64,000 bases of DNA from Bacteroidales bacterium (GTDB taxonomy: Bacteria; Bacteroidota; Bacteroidia; Bacteroidales; UBA932). The notes beneath the pieces were generated by a model. It was not told the DNA's origin and made no database searches. It was given only the letters and a program-made list of their open reading frames with translations. Shown one piece after another: positions 52,301 to 58,745 of this stretch. Within the stretch, counting starts at the first letter, position 1, and every line of letters begins with the position of its first letter. The stretch is from the NCBI GenBank assembly GCA_016287075.1, contig JAEEVC010000003.1, positions 1 to 64,000 of the forward strand, in the 5' to 3' direction. The position numbers and the translations under genes are program-made.

Positions 52301-52616
52301 CGGTCTCGTCGAGAAACATCTCATCGGGCGCAAGGCGGGCGTTGACGACCTGCCGGCCGCCGAGGGGTTGTTCCTGCGTGGTAAAGCCGATGATGGAAAA
52401 CATGAGGACGGCATCCGACGGGATGGCGGACGGGATGTGGTAGTTGCCGTCCATGTCGGTCGCGGTGCCGATCCGGCTCCCCTTCACGATGACGCTGACA
52501 CCGGCCAGCGCTTCGCCCTTGTCATCGGTCACCTTGCCGGTGACCCCCCTGACCTGGGCGGAGGCTGTCAGCGCAGCCGCGAGAAGGAGAAGTGAAGCGA
52601 TTAGTTTTTTGAACAT
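49314..52616 (-). CDS. SusC-type TonB-dependent transporter (second locus)
   Basis: A 1100-residue outer-membrane TonB-dependent transporter. The signal peptide (MFKKLIASLLLLAAALTASAQ) is followed directly by a carboxypeptidase-regulatory-like domain (VTGKVTDDKGEALAGVSVIV), the plug (VYGARGAFGVILITTKN) and the barrel. It lacks the STN domain of the SusC at 26524, and no sigma/FecR pair is nearby, so this locus is regulated differently. It follows the propeller-like lipoprotein gene by 29 bp, within a run of genes that begins with G1P dehydrogenase and GlpT. Confidence 0.95.
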   Translation of the reverse strand: MFKKLIASLLLLAAALTASAQVRGVTGKVTDDKGEALAGVSVIVKGSRIGTATDMDGNYHIPSAIPSDAVLMFSIIGFTTQEQPLGGRQVVNARLAPDEMFLDETVVVGYATMKKRDLVGAVDAVGKEVIADRASSNLSRALQGTIAGLNITFPDGKPSHGGSFNVRGTGSIGAGGSSLVLIDGVEGSLAMVNPQDVESVSVLKDASSTAVYGARGAFGVILITTKNAGKGRPTVNYSGSFVINSRTVVPDDIHDSNEWLDIWMAVYDGYYNGSKARLNHLDNKAPYSQEIYDLIKARKTDPTIPAVIESDHVSGFGYAYLDSFDWLGAFYRNHFYSQEHNLSVSGGNENADYYLSGRFYDSQGIFKVGNEDFKKYNLRAKGTLKIRPWLKVTNNASVTFDNTYLPRQQAGQSVMRIMEHWANPMVGLKNPDGSWTPAAVGTGYAAYVEGKNYLTEKYLYLRNKTGIDIDIVRDVLKVQADYSFNYTDRQRMIVQRMVEYSKSPGVFVKESETSGEKLQKVDYHTLYQSANAYATWTPNLGKNHSLTALLGYNAEWSRYETLNATRLGFTTEKPSFALMDGEATITQAGNEWAYVGAFYRVNYNLLGRYLLELSGRYDGSSKFPTYSRWGFFPSGSFGWRVSDEPWMAWSKNWLDNLKFRFSIGSMGNGSVSPYLYTSEMTLSKATDITLGGNLPIVTSVASTVPESLTWETSTTYDLGVDLDILKSRLSATFDIYRRMTTDMYTAGETLPGVFGASVPKGNNAELRTDGWELSLMWRDQFNLGGKPFKYSVKGTLWDSRSFVTKFNGNDGKKLGKIDDLINNMGQPDYYEGMEIGEMWGYTVVGLFKDWDDVRNSATQNFKQTVNNATYPGQVKFADLDLNGEIDYNKLTLDDPGDLSIIGNSTPRYRYGLNLSASWLGFGLNLFFQGVGKRDWYPGFDSGYFWGRYARPFFYFTPAIHRLTNPTVAQFEGEGEDYHCTNWDTAYWPRPTTYQSNSADKKTVLSTPNTRYMQNAAYLRLKNFEFSYSFNEKVCKAIGLQALKLFVNGENLFTYTPLHRWAPNLDPEGIDGGDKDFGSNTLNGTAYPTFKSVSLGVNVTF

Positions 52617-52645
52617 GAGTTGTGGTTAAAGTTATAATAGTTTGA

Positions 52646-53974
52646 TTATTCAGTCGTTATGGATCCAGCCGCTTTCCGTGGCAGCGGATACTGGAGGATG
52701 GTGACGTATCGGTGGGTGTCGCCGGTCTTTTTCGTGGTGTAGCCCAGGTAGAGGGTTTCGCCGTAGATCTTGATCCCCTCCGATTCCATGAAGCCGTAGT
52801 CGGTGAGGTTCGCGGCGGCGAGGTCGGGGATGCTGGCGACGGCCATGACCCGGTGCTGCTCGACGAGAAGGCCGGTGGCGATGTCGAAGACGCTCACGAC
52901 GGATTCGCAGGCTTTAGAGGGGTCGCTGTCGTTGCCGGCGCCGTGGAAATGGTAGATGCGGCCCTCGCGGATTTCGAAGCCTTGGTTGTCTCCCGTTCCG
53001 AAATTGTACGGATAGCCCGTCCAGGTGGCGGAGACCAGCGGAATCGTCGCGAGGGGCGTGAGGGCGCTGAGGTCATGGACCGTGGCCTGGAAGGACTGCG
53101 GCGTCAGGGGATAATCCTCCGATGGGCCGCGGACGATCTGGAGGGCGAGGGTCACGGTCTTTTTCGGCAGGGCCAGCGCCGCGTCGAGGTCATAGACCCG
53201 GAAGAAGCCGCTGGAGCCGTTGGAATTGTAGCCGAAAAAGGCGATCTGCCGGGCCTCGAAGTCGATGGCGGCGTGGACGTTCTTCCATCCCGGGATGTAC
53301 CACTGGTCATCGACGTCGTCGGCCTTCAGTTCCTTGCCGGCTTGGTAGCGGACGCGGGCGACGGTCTGGTTGGAGGTGCAGTGGACATTGTCGGGCGCCT
53401 CCCGCTTATAATAGGTATTGGTGCCGAAACAGCCGACCCAGAGCCAGTCGGTCCCGGCGGCGTCGCGCTCGACGACGATGTTGGAGCCGTGGCCGAAGAA
53501 GGTCAGCTGCATCTTCGTCTTGTTGTTGTTGGCCGTGATCCCCTTGTGGGTGACGTTCAGCTTGTGCTTCTGGCCGCTGCCGGCGACCTGGACGGCGTAC
53601 ATCGTCCCGTCGCCCGGCAGGCCGAAGCTCTGCATCACGGTCGTGTTCTGGAGCCAGGTCCCCGAGGTCAGGATGGTAACTTCGCCCAGCGGCCGGGCCA
53701 GCACGGACAGGTCGAAAGGTCCCTTGACCTCAGGTTGTTCTCCGGGCTGTTCTCCCGGCTGCTCTCCGGGCTGTTCTCCGGGCTGCTCTCCCGGCTGTTC
53801 TCCCGGTTGCTCTTCGGGTTGTTCCCCGGGCTTCTTGCCCGGCTCCTCCCCGGGTTGCTCCCCCGGCTGCTCCGTGTCCGTCCCATTCGGCTGCGGGAAG
53901 CGGTCCTCCTTTTCGCAGGCGGCGAGGAGGACCGTTACGAGGGTCACGAGGGCCAGCAGTCGGCGGGCGGTCAT
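52646..53974 (-). CDS. Repeat-linker lipoprotein, helveticin J-like propeller
   Basis: A 442-residue lipoprotein (MTARRLLALVTLVTVLLAAC). A long Pro/Gly/Glu/Gln linker of four-residue units (PGEQ) spans ~30-85. The remaining ~350 residues look like a beta-propeller (VMQSFGLPGDGTMYAVQVA, FGHGSNIVVERDAAGTDWLW, SVFDIATGLLVEQHRVMA). The GHG ... E ... W pattern reminds me of the helveticin J family, but this is from memory. It lies between the GlpT gene (4 bp) and susC (29 bp). A surface binding role is likely; enzymatic activity is not evident. Confidence 0.55.
   Translation of the reverse strand: MTARRLLALVTLVTVLLAACEKEDRFPQPNGTDTEQPGEQPGEEPGKKPGEQPEEQPGEQPGEQPGEQPGEQPGEQPGEQPEVKGPFDLSVLARPLGEVTILTSGTWLQNTTVMQSFGLPGDGTMYAVQVAGSGQKHKLNVTHKGITANNNKTKMQLTFFGHGSNIVVERDAAGTDWLWVGCFGTNTYYKREAPDNVHCTSNQTVARVRYQAGKELKADDVDDQWYIPGWKNVHAAIDFEARQIAFFGYNSNGSSGFFRVYDLDAALALPKKTVTLALQIVRGPSEDYPLTPQSFQATVHDLSALTPLATIPLVSATWTGYPYNFGTGDNQGFEIREGRIYHFHGAGNDSDPSKACESVVSVFDIATGLLVEQHRVMAVASIPDLAAANLTDYGFMESEGIKIYGETLYLGYTTKKTGDTHRYVTILQYPLPRKAAGSITTE
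53735..53872. repeat. 12-bp tandem repeats encoding PGEQ linker
   Basis: Imperfect 12-bp units (CCGGGCTGTTCT and variants) encode the PGEQ/PEEQ/PGKK linker of the lipoprotein at 52646. Being a multiple of three, changes in copy number would lengthen or shorten the linker without breaking the frame. Confidence 0.75.
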
Positions 53975-53978
53975 AGGA

Positions 53979-55343
53979 TTATTCTTCGCTGGCGGCGTTC
54001 CGGGATTTGTCCTTGAGGTTCCACAGGGTGACGATCAGCAGGAAGCCGATCACGGCGACGCCGGCCATCAGGATGAAGATCGGATGCCAGCCGAACTTGT
54101 CGGCGAAGATACCGAGCGGCAGGCCGGTGATCAGCACGGAGAGATAGCTCATGAAGCCGATGATGCCGACCGCCGAGGAAGCGGCTTTCTTGGAGACTTC
54201 ATTGGAGGCGATGACCCCGAGAAGGGCCTGGGGACCATAAAGGAAGAAGCCCGCGAGCGCCAGCACGATGAGGAAGAGCACCGGCTGGTGCATGTCCTGG
54301 ATATAGTGGAGGGCGACGAGGCACAGGGCCACGAGGACCATCTCGATGGCGCACACCCGCTGGGAGCGGCTCTTGAAGAACTTGTCGGAGACATAGCCGG
54401 CGGCGATCATGCCGAGACAGCCGGCCACCTCGAAGATGCCGACGGTCCAGCCGGAGAGCGCCTGGCTGAGCCCCATGTCCTGAAGCATCGACGGCCCCCA
54501 GTCGAGGATGGCGAAGCGGACGACGTACACGAACAGGTCTGTCAGCGCCAAGATCCACACGACGGGATTGAGGAAAACCTTCTGGATCAGGAATTTCCGC
54601 CATTCCTTCTTGTCCTTGCCCTTGTCCTCGTCGAGCTCACCCTCGACCTTCGGGAGTTCGGGCAGGCCGACCGATTTCGGGGTGTCGCGGAGGGTGACGA
54701 AGATGAACAGGATGCCGACCAGGGAGATGGTCGCGGGCACCCAGAAGCACATCTGCCAGCTCGTGAGATAGCCGCAGATGACCGCGGCGACGAAGGCGCC
54801 GACCGAGTGCGAGGTGTTCCAGATACTCATCTTGGTCGCCAGTTCATGCGGCGGTACCCAGTTGACCATCAGGTGGTTGCACGGCGCGAAACCGCAGCCC
54901 TGGAAGATCTGGTTGATGATGTACAGCACGGACATGATCGCGACGATGCCGCCGATGAAATCGGGGCCGCCGGTCTCGCCGGTGATCCAGGTCGTGAGTT
55001 TCCCGGACCAGCCGAAGATGAAATTGACCGCGACGCAGACGCCGAGCCCGAGGATCAGGTGCCAGCGGGCGTTGGTCCGGTCGCCGATGACGCCGTTGAT
55101 GAGCTTGGAGACGCCGTAGATGAGGCCGCCGGCCGACAGGATGGCGCCGAAGTGGGCCTTGGTCAGTCCGGGGTAGGCGTCCTGCAGGAGCGGGATCGCG
55201 AAGGAGAAGTTCTTGCGGACAAAATAGAACATGGCATAGCCGATCATCGAACAGATGATGACCTGCCACTGCCAGGACTTGAACCAGTCCGTGGCGCCGT
55301 CTTTCCCTTTCAGACGGAATAACGGTTTGACTTTCGGCTCCAT
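53979..55343 (-). CDS. GlpT/UhpT-family organophosphate:phosphate antiporter
   Basis: A 454-residue inner-membrane major facilitator protein of the organophosphate:Pi antiporter family. It has ~12 hydrophobic segments. YAMFYFVRKNFSFAIPLL and ISAGGLIYGVSK-type residues (here LSAGGLIYGVSKLINGVIGD) match GlpT/UhpT, where conserved arginines bind the substrate phosphate. FQGCGFAPCNHLMVNWVP is also characteristic. It should import glycerol phosphate or a similar small phosphorylated polyol or sugar. It lies 3 bp after the G1P dehydrogenase gene and 4 bp before a lipoprotein gene. This links phosphorylated substrate uptake across the inner membrane to the SusCD system in the outer membrane. Confidence 0.9.
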   Translation of the reverse strand: MEPKVKPLFRLKGKDGATDWFKSWQWQVIICSMIGYAMFYFVRKNFSFAIPLLQDAYPGLTKAHFGAILSAGGLIYGVSKLINGVIGDRTNARWHLILGLGVCVAVNFIFGWSGKLTTWITGETGGPDFIGGIVAIMSVLYIINQIFQGCGFAPCNHLMVNWVPPHELATKMSIWNTSHSVGAFVAAVICGYLTSWQMCFWVPATISLVGILFIFVTLRDTPKSVGLPELPKVEGELDEDKGKDKKEWRKFLIQKVFLNPVVWILALTDLFVYVVRFAILDWGPSMLQDMGLSQALSGWTVGIFEVAGCLGMIAAGYVSDKFFKSRSQRVCAIEMVLVALCLVALHYIQDMHQPVLFLIVLALAGFFLYGPQALLGVIASNEVSKKAASSAVGIIGFMSYLSVLITGLPLGIFADKFGWHPIFILMAGVAVIGFLLIVTLWNLKDKSRNAASEE

Positions 55344-55346
55344 AGG

Positions 55347-56792
55347 CTATTTGAAAGGCTGTTCTTCGTTGATGTCCCAGGCATGGCCCGGGAGGAAGAC
55401 CGCGTTGACGAGTTCGTCGTAGAAGCGGCCGCGCTTCGCCAGGTCGAGGACGTTGAAACGCCAGCGCATCAGCTGGACCCGCTCGAACATGTCGTGGAGC
55501 ATGTGCCGGGTGACGCCGATGTCGGACGGATCGGTCGGGGCGCCGACGATCCCGAAGCACTTCCGCATCTTCTCGAAGGACCAGAGCTGGGCCTGGAGCT
55601 TCTGCTTGAATGCCGGCCAGACCTCCTTGACCTTCGCGACCTGCTCGCGGACGGTCCTTGCGTCATTGTATTTCTTGGTGATCTCCGTGTAGCCGAGCTT
55701 CGGGGCCGGGAAGGTGCGGAAGATCTCGATGGCGCGCATCTGTTCCTGGTCGATGGTCGGCCAGGCGGCGGCGCAGGCGTCCGGATCGAGTTTCGACAGG
55801 TCGAAGCGGAAGAATTCATCGAAGACGGCGCACATCGTCAGGGTGCCGACCGCCACCTGGATACCGTGGGACTGGAGTTTCCCGTGGAAACGGTGGTGGG
55901 TCATGTCGAGGATGTGGCTGAACAGGTGCTCACAGCAGGAAGCCGGGCGGCTGGAGCGGGCGGCCTGCATCGCGAAGCCGCTCATCGTGAGGCCTTCGAA
56001 AATATCCGCGACGGCCTGCGGGTCGAGGGCGGCGATGCCCTCCGGGTTGCCCAGGTACTTGTGGAGGTTCGGATAGAGGACATCCCAGGCGGCGGGAATG
56101 ATGGGCTCCGTGCCCATCAGGTCGGCGATCATCCACTCGGCGCCGGCCGGAACCTTGGCGGCGAGGTCGGCATAGCCGGAGGCGACCATCCACCGCGGTG
56201 CGGCGACCAGCACGTCCACGTCGGCGATGATCCCGGTCGGGGCCGGGCACTCGAAGGTCTGCTTCGCGTTCTGGTAGGTGATGGAGGCGCCGAAGGACGA
56301 GAAGCCGTCCACGGAGGCGGCGGTGGCGACGCACAGGTAGCCCTGGCGGTGGTGGTGGGAGGTCAGCTTGCAGATGTCGTTGATGACGCCCGCGCCGACG
56401 GAAACGGCGATGGGATACGCGTCCGAGGCCTCCCGGAAGCACTTTTCGGCCGGGGTCTCGGTATAATCCGGATCATCCTCGATGCGCTTCGCGGCAGCCA
56501 TGTCCCCGTCCAGGATCTTGTCCGCCATCTCGATGTAGCGCCACTCGGCATGGAACTCTTCCTTGTCGATGATGTATTTCTCCGTCGGGATGCCGGCGCC
56601 GGTCATCAGGGCATAGACGGCCTCGCCGCAGGCGGGCCAGGTGTTGATATCGGCGATGATGACGGCCTTCCGGCCCGGGAACAGCTGTTGGAATACTTCG
56701 GGCACCTTCGGGAGGATGCCCTGGCCCATTTCGAAGACTTTCGTGTCGGTGGCCACTTTCAGGGCCGCCGCGATGCGTTCTTTGGAATCCAT
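55347..56792 (-). CDS. Glycerol-1-phosphate dehydrogenase (AraM/EgsA-like)
   Basis: A 481-residue NAD(P)-dependent metal dehydrogenase. I start it at the ATG at 56792 (MDSKERIAAALK), the second of two in-frame ATGs. Family signatures are SVGAGVINDICK, VATAASVDGFSSFGASI, PTGIIADVDVL, CCEHLFSHILDM and FHGKLQSHGIQVAVGTL. Members interconvert sn-glycerol 1-phosphate and DHAP: archaea make lipids this way, and Bacillus AraM makes G1P. It is longer than AraM (about 390) because of a C-terminal extension. It leads a run with GlpT and a SusCD locus behind a TATCTTTG promoter, so a catabolic role on imported G1P is my inference. Confidence 0.88.
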   Translation of the reverse strand: MDSKERIAAALKVATDTKVFEMGQGILPKVPEVFQQLFPGRKAVIIADINTWPACGEAVYALMTGAGIPTEKYIIDKEEFHAEWRYIEMADKILDGDMAAAKRIEDDPDYTETPAEKCFREASDAYPIAVSVGAGVINDICKLTSHHHRQGYLCVATAASVDGFSSFGASITYQNAKQTFECPAPTGIIADVDVLVAAPRWMVASGYADLAAKVPAGAEWMIADLMGTEPIIPAAWDVLYPNLHKYLGNPEGIAALDPQAVADIFEGLTMSGFAMQAARSSRPASCCEHLFSHILDMTHHRFHGKLQSHGIQVAVGTLTMCAVFDEFFRFDLSKLDPDACAAAWPTIDQEQMRAIEIFRTFPAPKLGYTEITKKYNDARTVREQVAKVKEVWPAFKQKLQAQLWSFEKMRKCFGIVGAPTDPSDIGVTRHMLHDMFERVQLMRWRFNVLDLAKRGRFYDELVNAVFLPGHAWDINEEQPFK

Positions 56793-56816
56793 ATCAAATG
56801 TCATTAATTATGGACA

Positions 56817-56824
56817 CAAAGATA
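56817..56824 (-). promoter_or_regulatory. Promoter -7 element of G1PDH-GlpT-SusCD run
   Basis: The minus strand reads TATCTTTG, matching TAnnTTTG, 24 bp upstream of the ATG at 56792. It is the only clear promoter element that I see for the tightly spaced genes down to 40483. Confidence 0.55.
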
Positions 56825-56884
56825 CGGTTTTTGCTTCGATTAAAAAAGATAATTCGCTGCCTGTTTTGAAACAGCGTGCCGTCT

Positions 56885-56924
56885 TAAAAAGGCGGGCCGC
56901 CCGGATCCTGTCCGGCCGGCCCGC
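56885..56924 (-). terminator. Rho-independent terminator of small lipoprotein gene
   Basis: GCGGGCCG (56892-56899) pairs with CGGCCCGC (56917-56924), extended by an inner CCGGA/TCCGG stem. On the minus strand the stem is followed by TTTTTAAG. It ends the transcript of 56952-57413 and insulates the next minus-strand operon. Confidence 0.8.
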
Positions 56925-56951
56925 GCTCTGTGAAAACCGGGAGGTCCGCTC

Positions 56952-57413
56952 CTAATCGGTTTCGTGCCAGAATTTCAGCTCGACTTTCTTGCTGCCGTTC
57001 TGGAGGGTGATCTTGTCCCCGTTGTCCGCACGGGTCAGTTTCCAGGTTCCGTTCAGGGCCGTGAATTTCCCGTTGATGGCGATGGTGACCTCCGAGGAGC
57101 TGACATAGGTGAGCGAACCTTTCAGGAAGTAATAGATTTCCAGTTTGTCCGGTTCACCGCCGTAGTTGCCGTGCATGACCTGGACCTGGCAATCGACTTT
57201 CTGTCCGGCGCTCCCTTCGAATTTCGACTTGGCGACGATGAAGGCCGTCAGCGCCGACGTCGCGTCCGCATCACCCAGGTCGGTGCCGCTCTGTTTGCTG
57301 AAGGAGAAGCCCTTGATGGTAGGAGAGACTTTGAGCATGTCATCGATCGCGCCATCGATGTCGCAGGAGAACAGTAGCGGAAGGACCGCCAGGAGTACGA
57401 GTAATCTTTTCAT
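56952..57413 (-). CDS. Small lipoprotein, DUF4923-like or unknown
   Basis: A 153-residue lipoprotein starting at the ATG at 57413 (MKRLLVLLAVLPLLFSC). The remainder is a compact beta-rich domain with GKFTALNGTWKLTRADNGDK and a short helical start (DIDGAIDDMLKVSPT). Lipocalin-like lipoproteins of Bacteroidales have this look, but I cannot name the family with confidence. It has its own promoter (TATATTTG on the minus strand, 57439-57446) and terminator (56885-56924), so it is a monocistronic gene. Confidence 0.65.
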   Translation of the reverse strand: MKRLLVLLAVLPLLFSCDIDGAIDDMLKVSPTIKGFSFSKQSGTDLGDADATSALTAFIVAKSKFEGSAGQKVDCQVQVMHGNYGGEPDKLEIYYFLKGSLTYVSSSEVTIAINGKFTALNGTWKLTRADNGDKITLQNGSKKVELKFWHETD

Positions 57414-57438
57414 GTGATGATGTTTTGGTGTACGGTTA

Positions 57439-57468
57439 CAAATATAATTCATTTTTTCACTATTTTTG
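57439..57468. promoter_or_regulatory. Divergent promoter pair
   Basis: The minus strand reads TATATTTG (57439-57446) toward the small lipoprotein gene. The plus strand reads TATTTTTG (57461-57468) toward the SGNH lipoprotein gene at 57488. Only 14 bp separate the two -7 elements, so the two start regions overlap and polymerases may compete. Confidence 0.6.
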
Positions 57469-57487
57469 CGTTAAATTGATAACCGAT

Positions 57488-58732
57488 ATGATTTCTTTAC
57501 GTAAATGGATGCTTGTCCCGTGCCTGGCCGTCCTGCTCGCCGGCTGCGGGAAGAAGCCATTGACTCCCGACGACAGCGGGAACACCGATCCCCAGGAGCA
57601 GACGGATCCGCAGGACAAGAATGAGCCGGTCACCGTCTCCGCAACGCAGGTAAAAGCCTATCTGGAGGCGCAGAAAGACCTGGAAGACAGGCCCAAAGAG
57701 GCGGCCGGCGTGATTGTGCTGCTGTATGATTCGAAGTATTATGCCGTGGACGAGCGCGTCCTTTCCGTCTCGTACGAGGCGGCGGAGGGCAACCTCACCG
57801 GCACGTTGGACGAAGGCAATGTCACCGGCGGCGGCAAGACCGTCACGATGACCTGGTCCAACCCCGACCCGTACCATTATCCCGTCATCGGCCATGGCTC
57901 CCTGTCGGGCTCCTCCTTCGGCCTGACGGTCCTCCCGGGCACATTCCGGGGCAAGTTCACGGTCACGACCAGCCGCTATACCTATACCTTCACGAAGGGC
58001 TTTACGGCCGAGGCGGGCAAGAACGCGAATGTCGCGCTTGATTTCGCCGAGCCGGACGAGCAGCCGACGCGCAAGGTCGGCGTCCTCGGCGACTCGATCT
58101 CGACCATGGACGGGGCGATGGTGAACGAGGACTACAGCCCGTTCTATCCGGGCAGCGACCCCAACGTTACCGCCAATCCGTCCATCGCCGTGGATGCCAA
58201 GGAGAAGACCTACTGGTGGAAGACCATCTACAACTACATGAAACACGGCGAACTGGATGTGAATTCCTCCTGGTCCGGGACCCGCGTCGTCCATGAGATC
58301 AAGAGCGGACGCGTGAGCAAGAAGAGCATCGGCGCCGGCTTCGTGGACCGGGCCTATGATTTCGTGGATCCGGACATCATCCTCCTGCACGGCGGCACCA
58401 ACGACAAGAACCAGTCCTCCCCGCTCGGGACCTACGACTGGGACCTGCCGATCGGCCAGCTCGACGAGAACTGCTACCGGAGTGCCTACATCAAACTCAT
58501 CAAGATGCTCCAGAACCGCTACGAAGGGGTCCAGATCATCATCATCATCGGCGACACCCTGACCCCCGCCTACGAGAGCTCGACCCTGGAGATCGCGAAG
58601 CATTTCGGCCTGCCGTATGTCAACTTCGTCGGCGTGAACGTCCCGAAGTGCAAGGGCAGCCATCCGACCGAACCCGGCATGGAGCAGATGGCGAAGGCCA
58701 TCTATGCCAAGTGTGCCGATTATCTTCCGTAA
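57488..58732 (+). CDS. SGNH-hydrolase lipoprotein
   Basis: A 414-residue lipoprotein starting at the ATG at 57488 (MISLRKWMLVPCLAVLLAGC). A beta-sandwich-like domain (~50-195) follows a charged linker. The C-terminal ~215 residues are an SGNH hydrolase: VLGDSIS (block I), HGGTNDK (block III) and SHPTEPGMEQMA (block V). The catalytic part is clearly related to that of the 923-residue lipoprotein at 41642; compare TYWWKTIYNYMKHGELD with TYWYRLIHDYMKSAELD. It probably deacylates a carbohydrate at the cell surface. It is followed 13 bp later by the GLUG lipoprotein gene in a plus-strand operon divergent from the small lipoprotein. Confidence 0.85.
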   Translation: MISLRKWMLVPCLAVLLAGCGKKPLTPDDSGNTDPQEQTDPQDKNEPVTVSATQVKAYLEAQKDLEDRPKEAAGVIVLLYDSKYYAVDERVLSVSYEAAEGNLTGTLDEGNVTGGGKTVTMTWSNPDPYHYPVIGHGSLSGSSFGLTVLPGTFRGKFTVTTSRYTYTFTKGFTAEAGKNANVALDFAEPDEQPTRKVGVLGDSISTMDGAMVNEDYSPFYPGSDPNVTANPSIAVDAKEKTYWWKTIYNYMKHGELDVNSSWSGTRVVHEIKSGRVSKKSIGAGFVDRAYDFVDPDIILLHGGTNDKNQSSPLGTYDWDLPIGQLDENCYRSAYIKLIKMLQNRYEGVQIIIIIGDTLTPAYESSTLEIAKHFGLPYVNFVGVNVPKCKGSHPTEPGMEQMAKAIYAKCADYLP

Positions 58733-58745
58733 ACAGACGCGCGTT

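Noticed and set aside
45624..52595. 2323-codon open frame on the plus strand
   Set aside because: It lies antisense to the SusC, SusD and lipoprotein genes. It is low in aromatic and high in Arg/Gly/Val residues, which is typical of an antisense frame in GC-rich DNA.
53735..53872. CRISPR array
   Set aside because: The repeats are 12 bp, contiguous without spacers and in frame within a lipoprotein linker. No cas genes are present.
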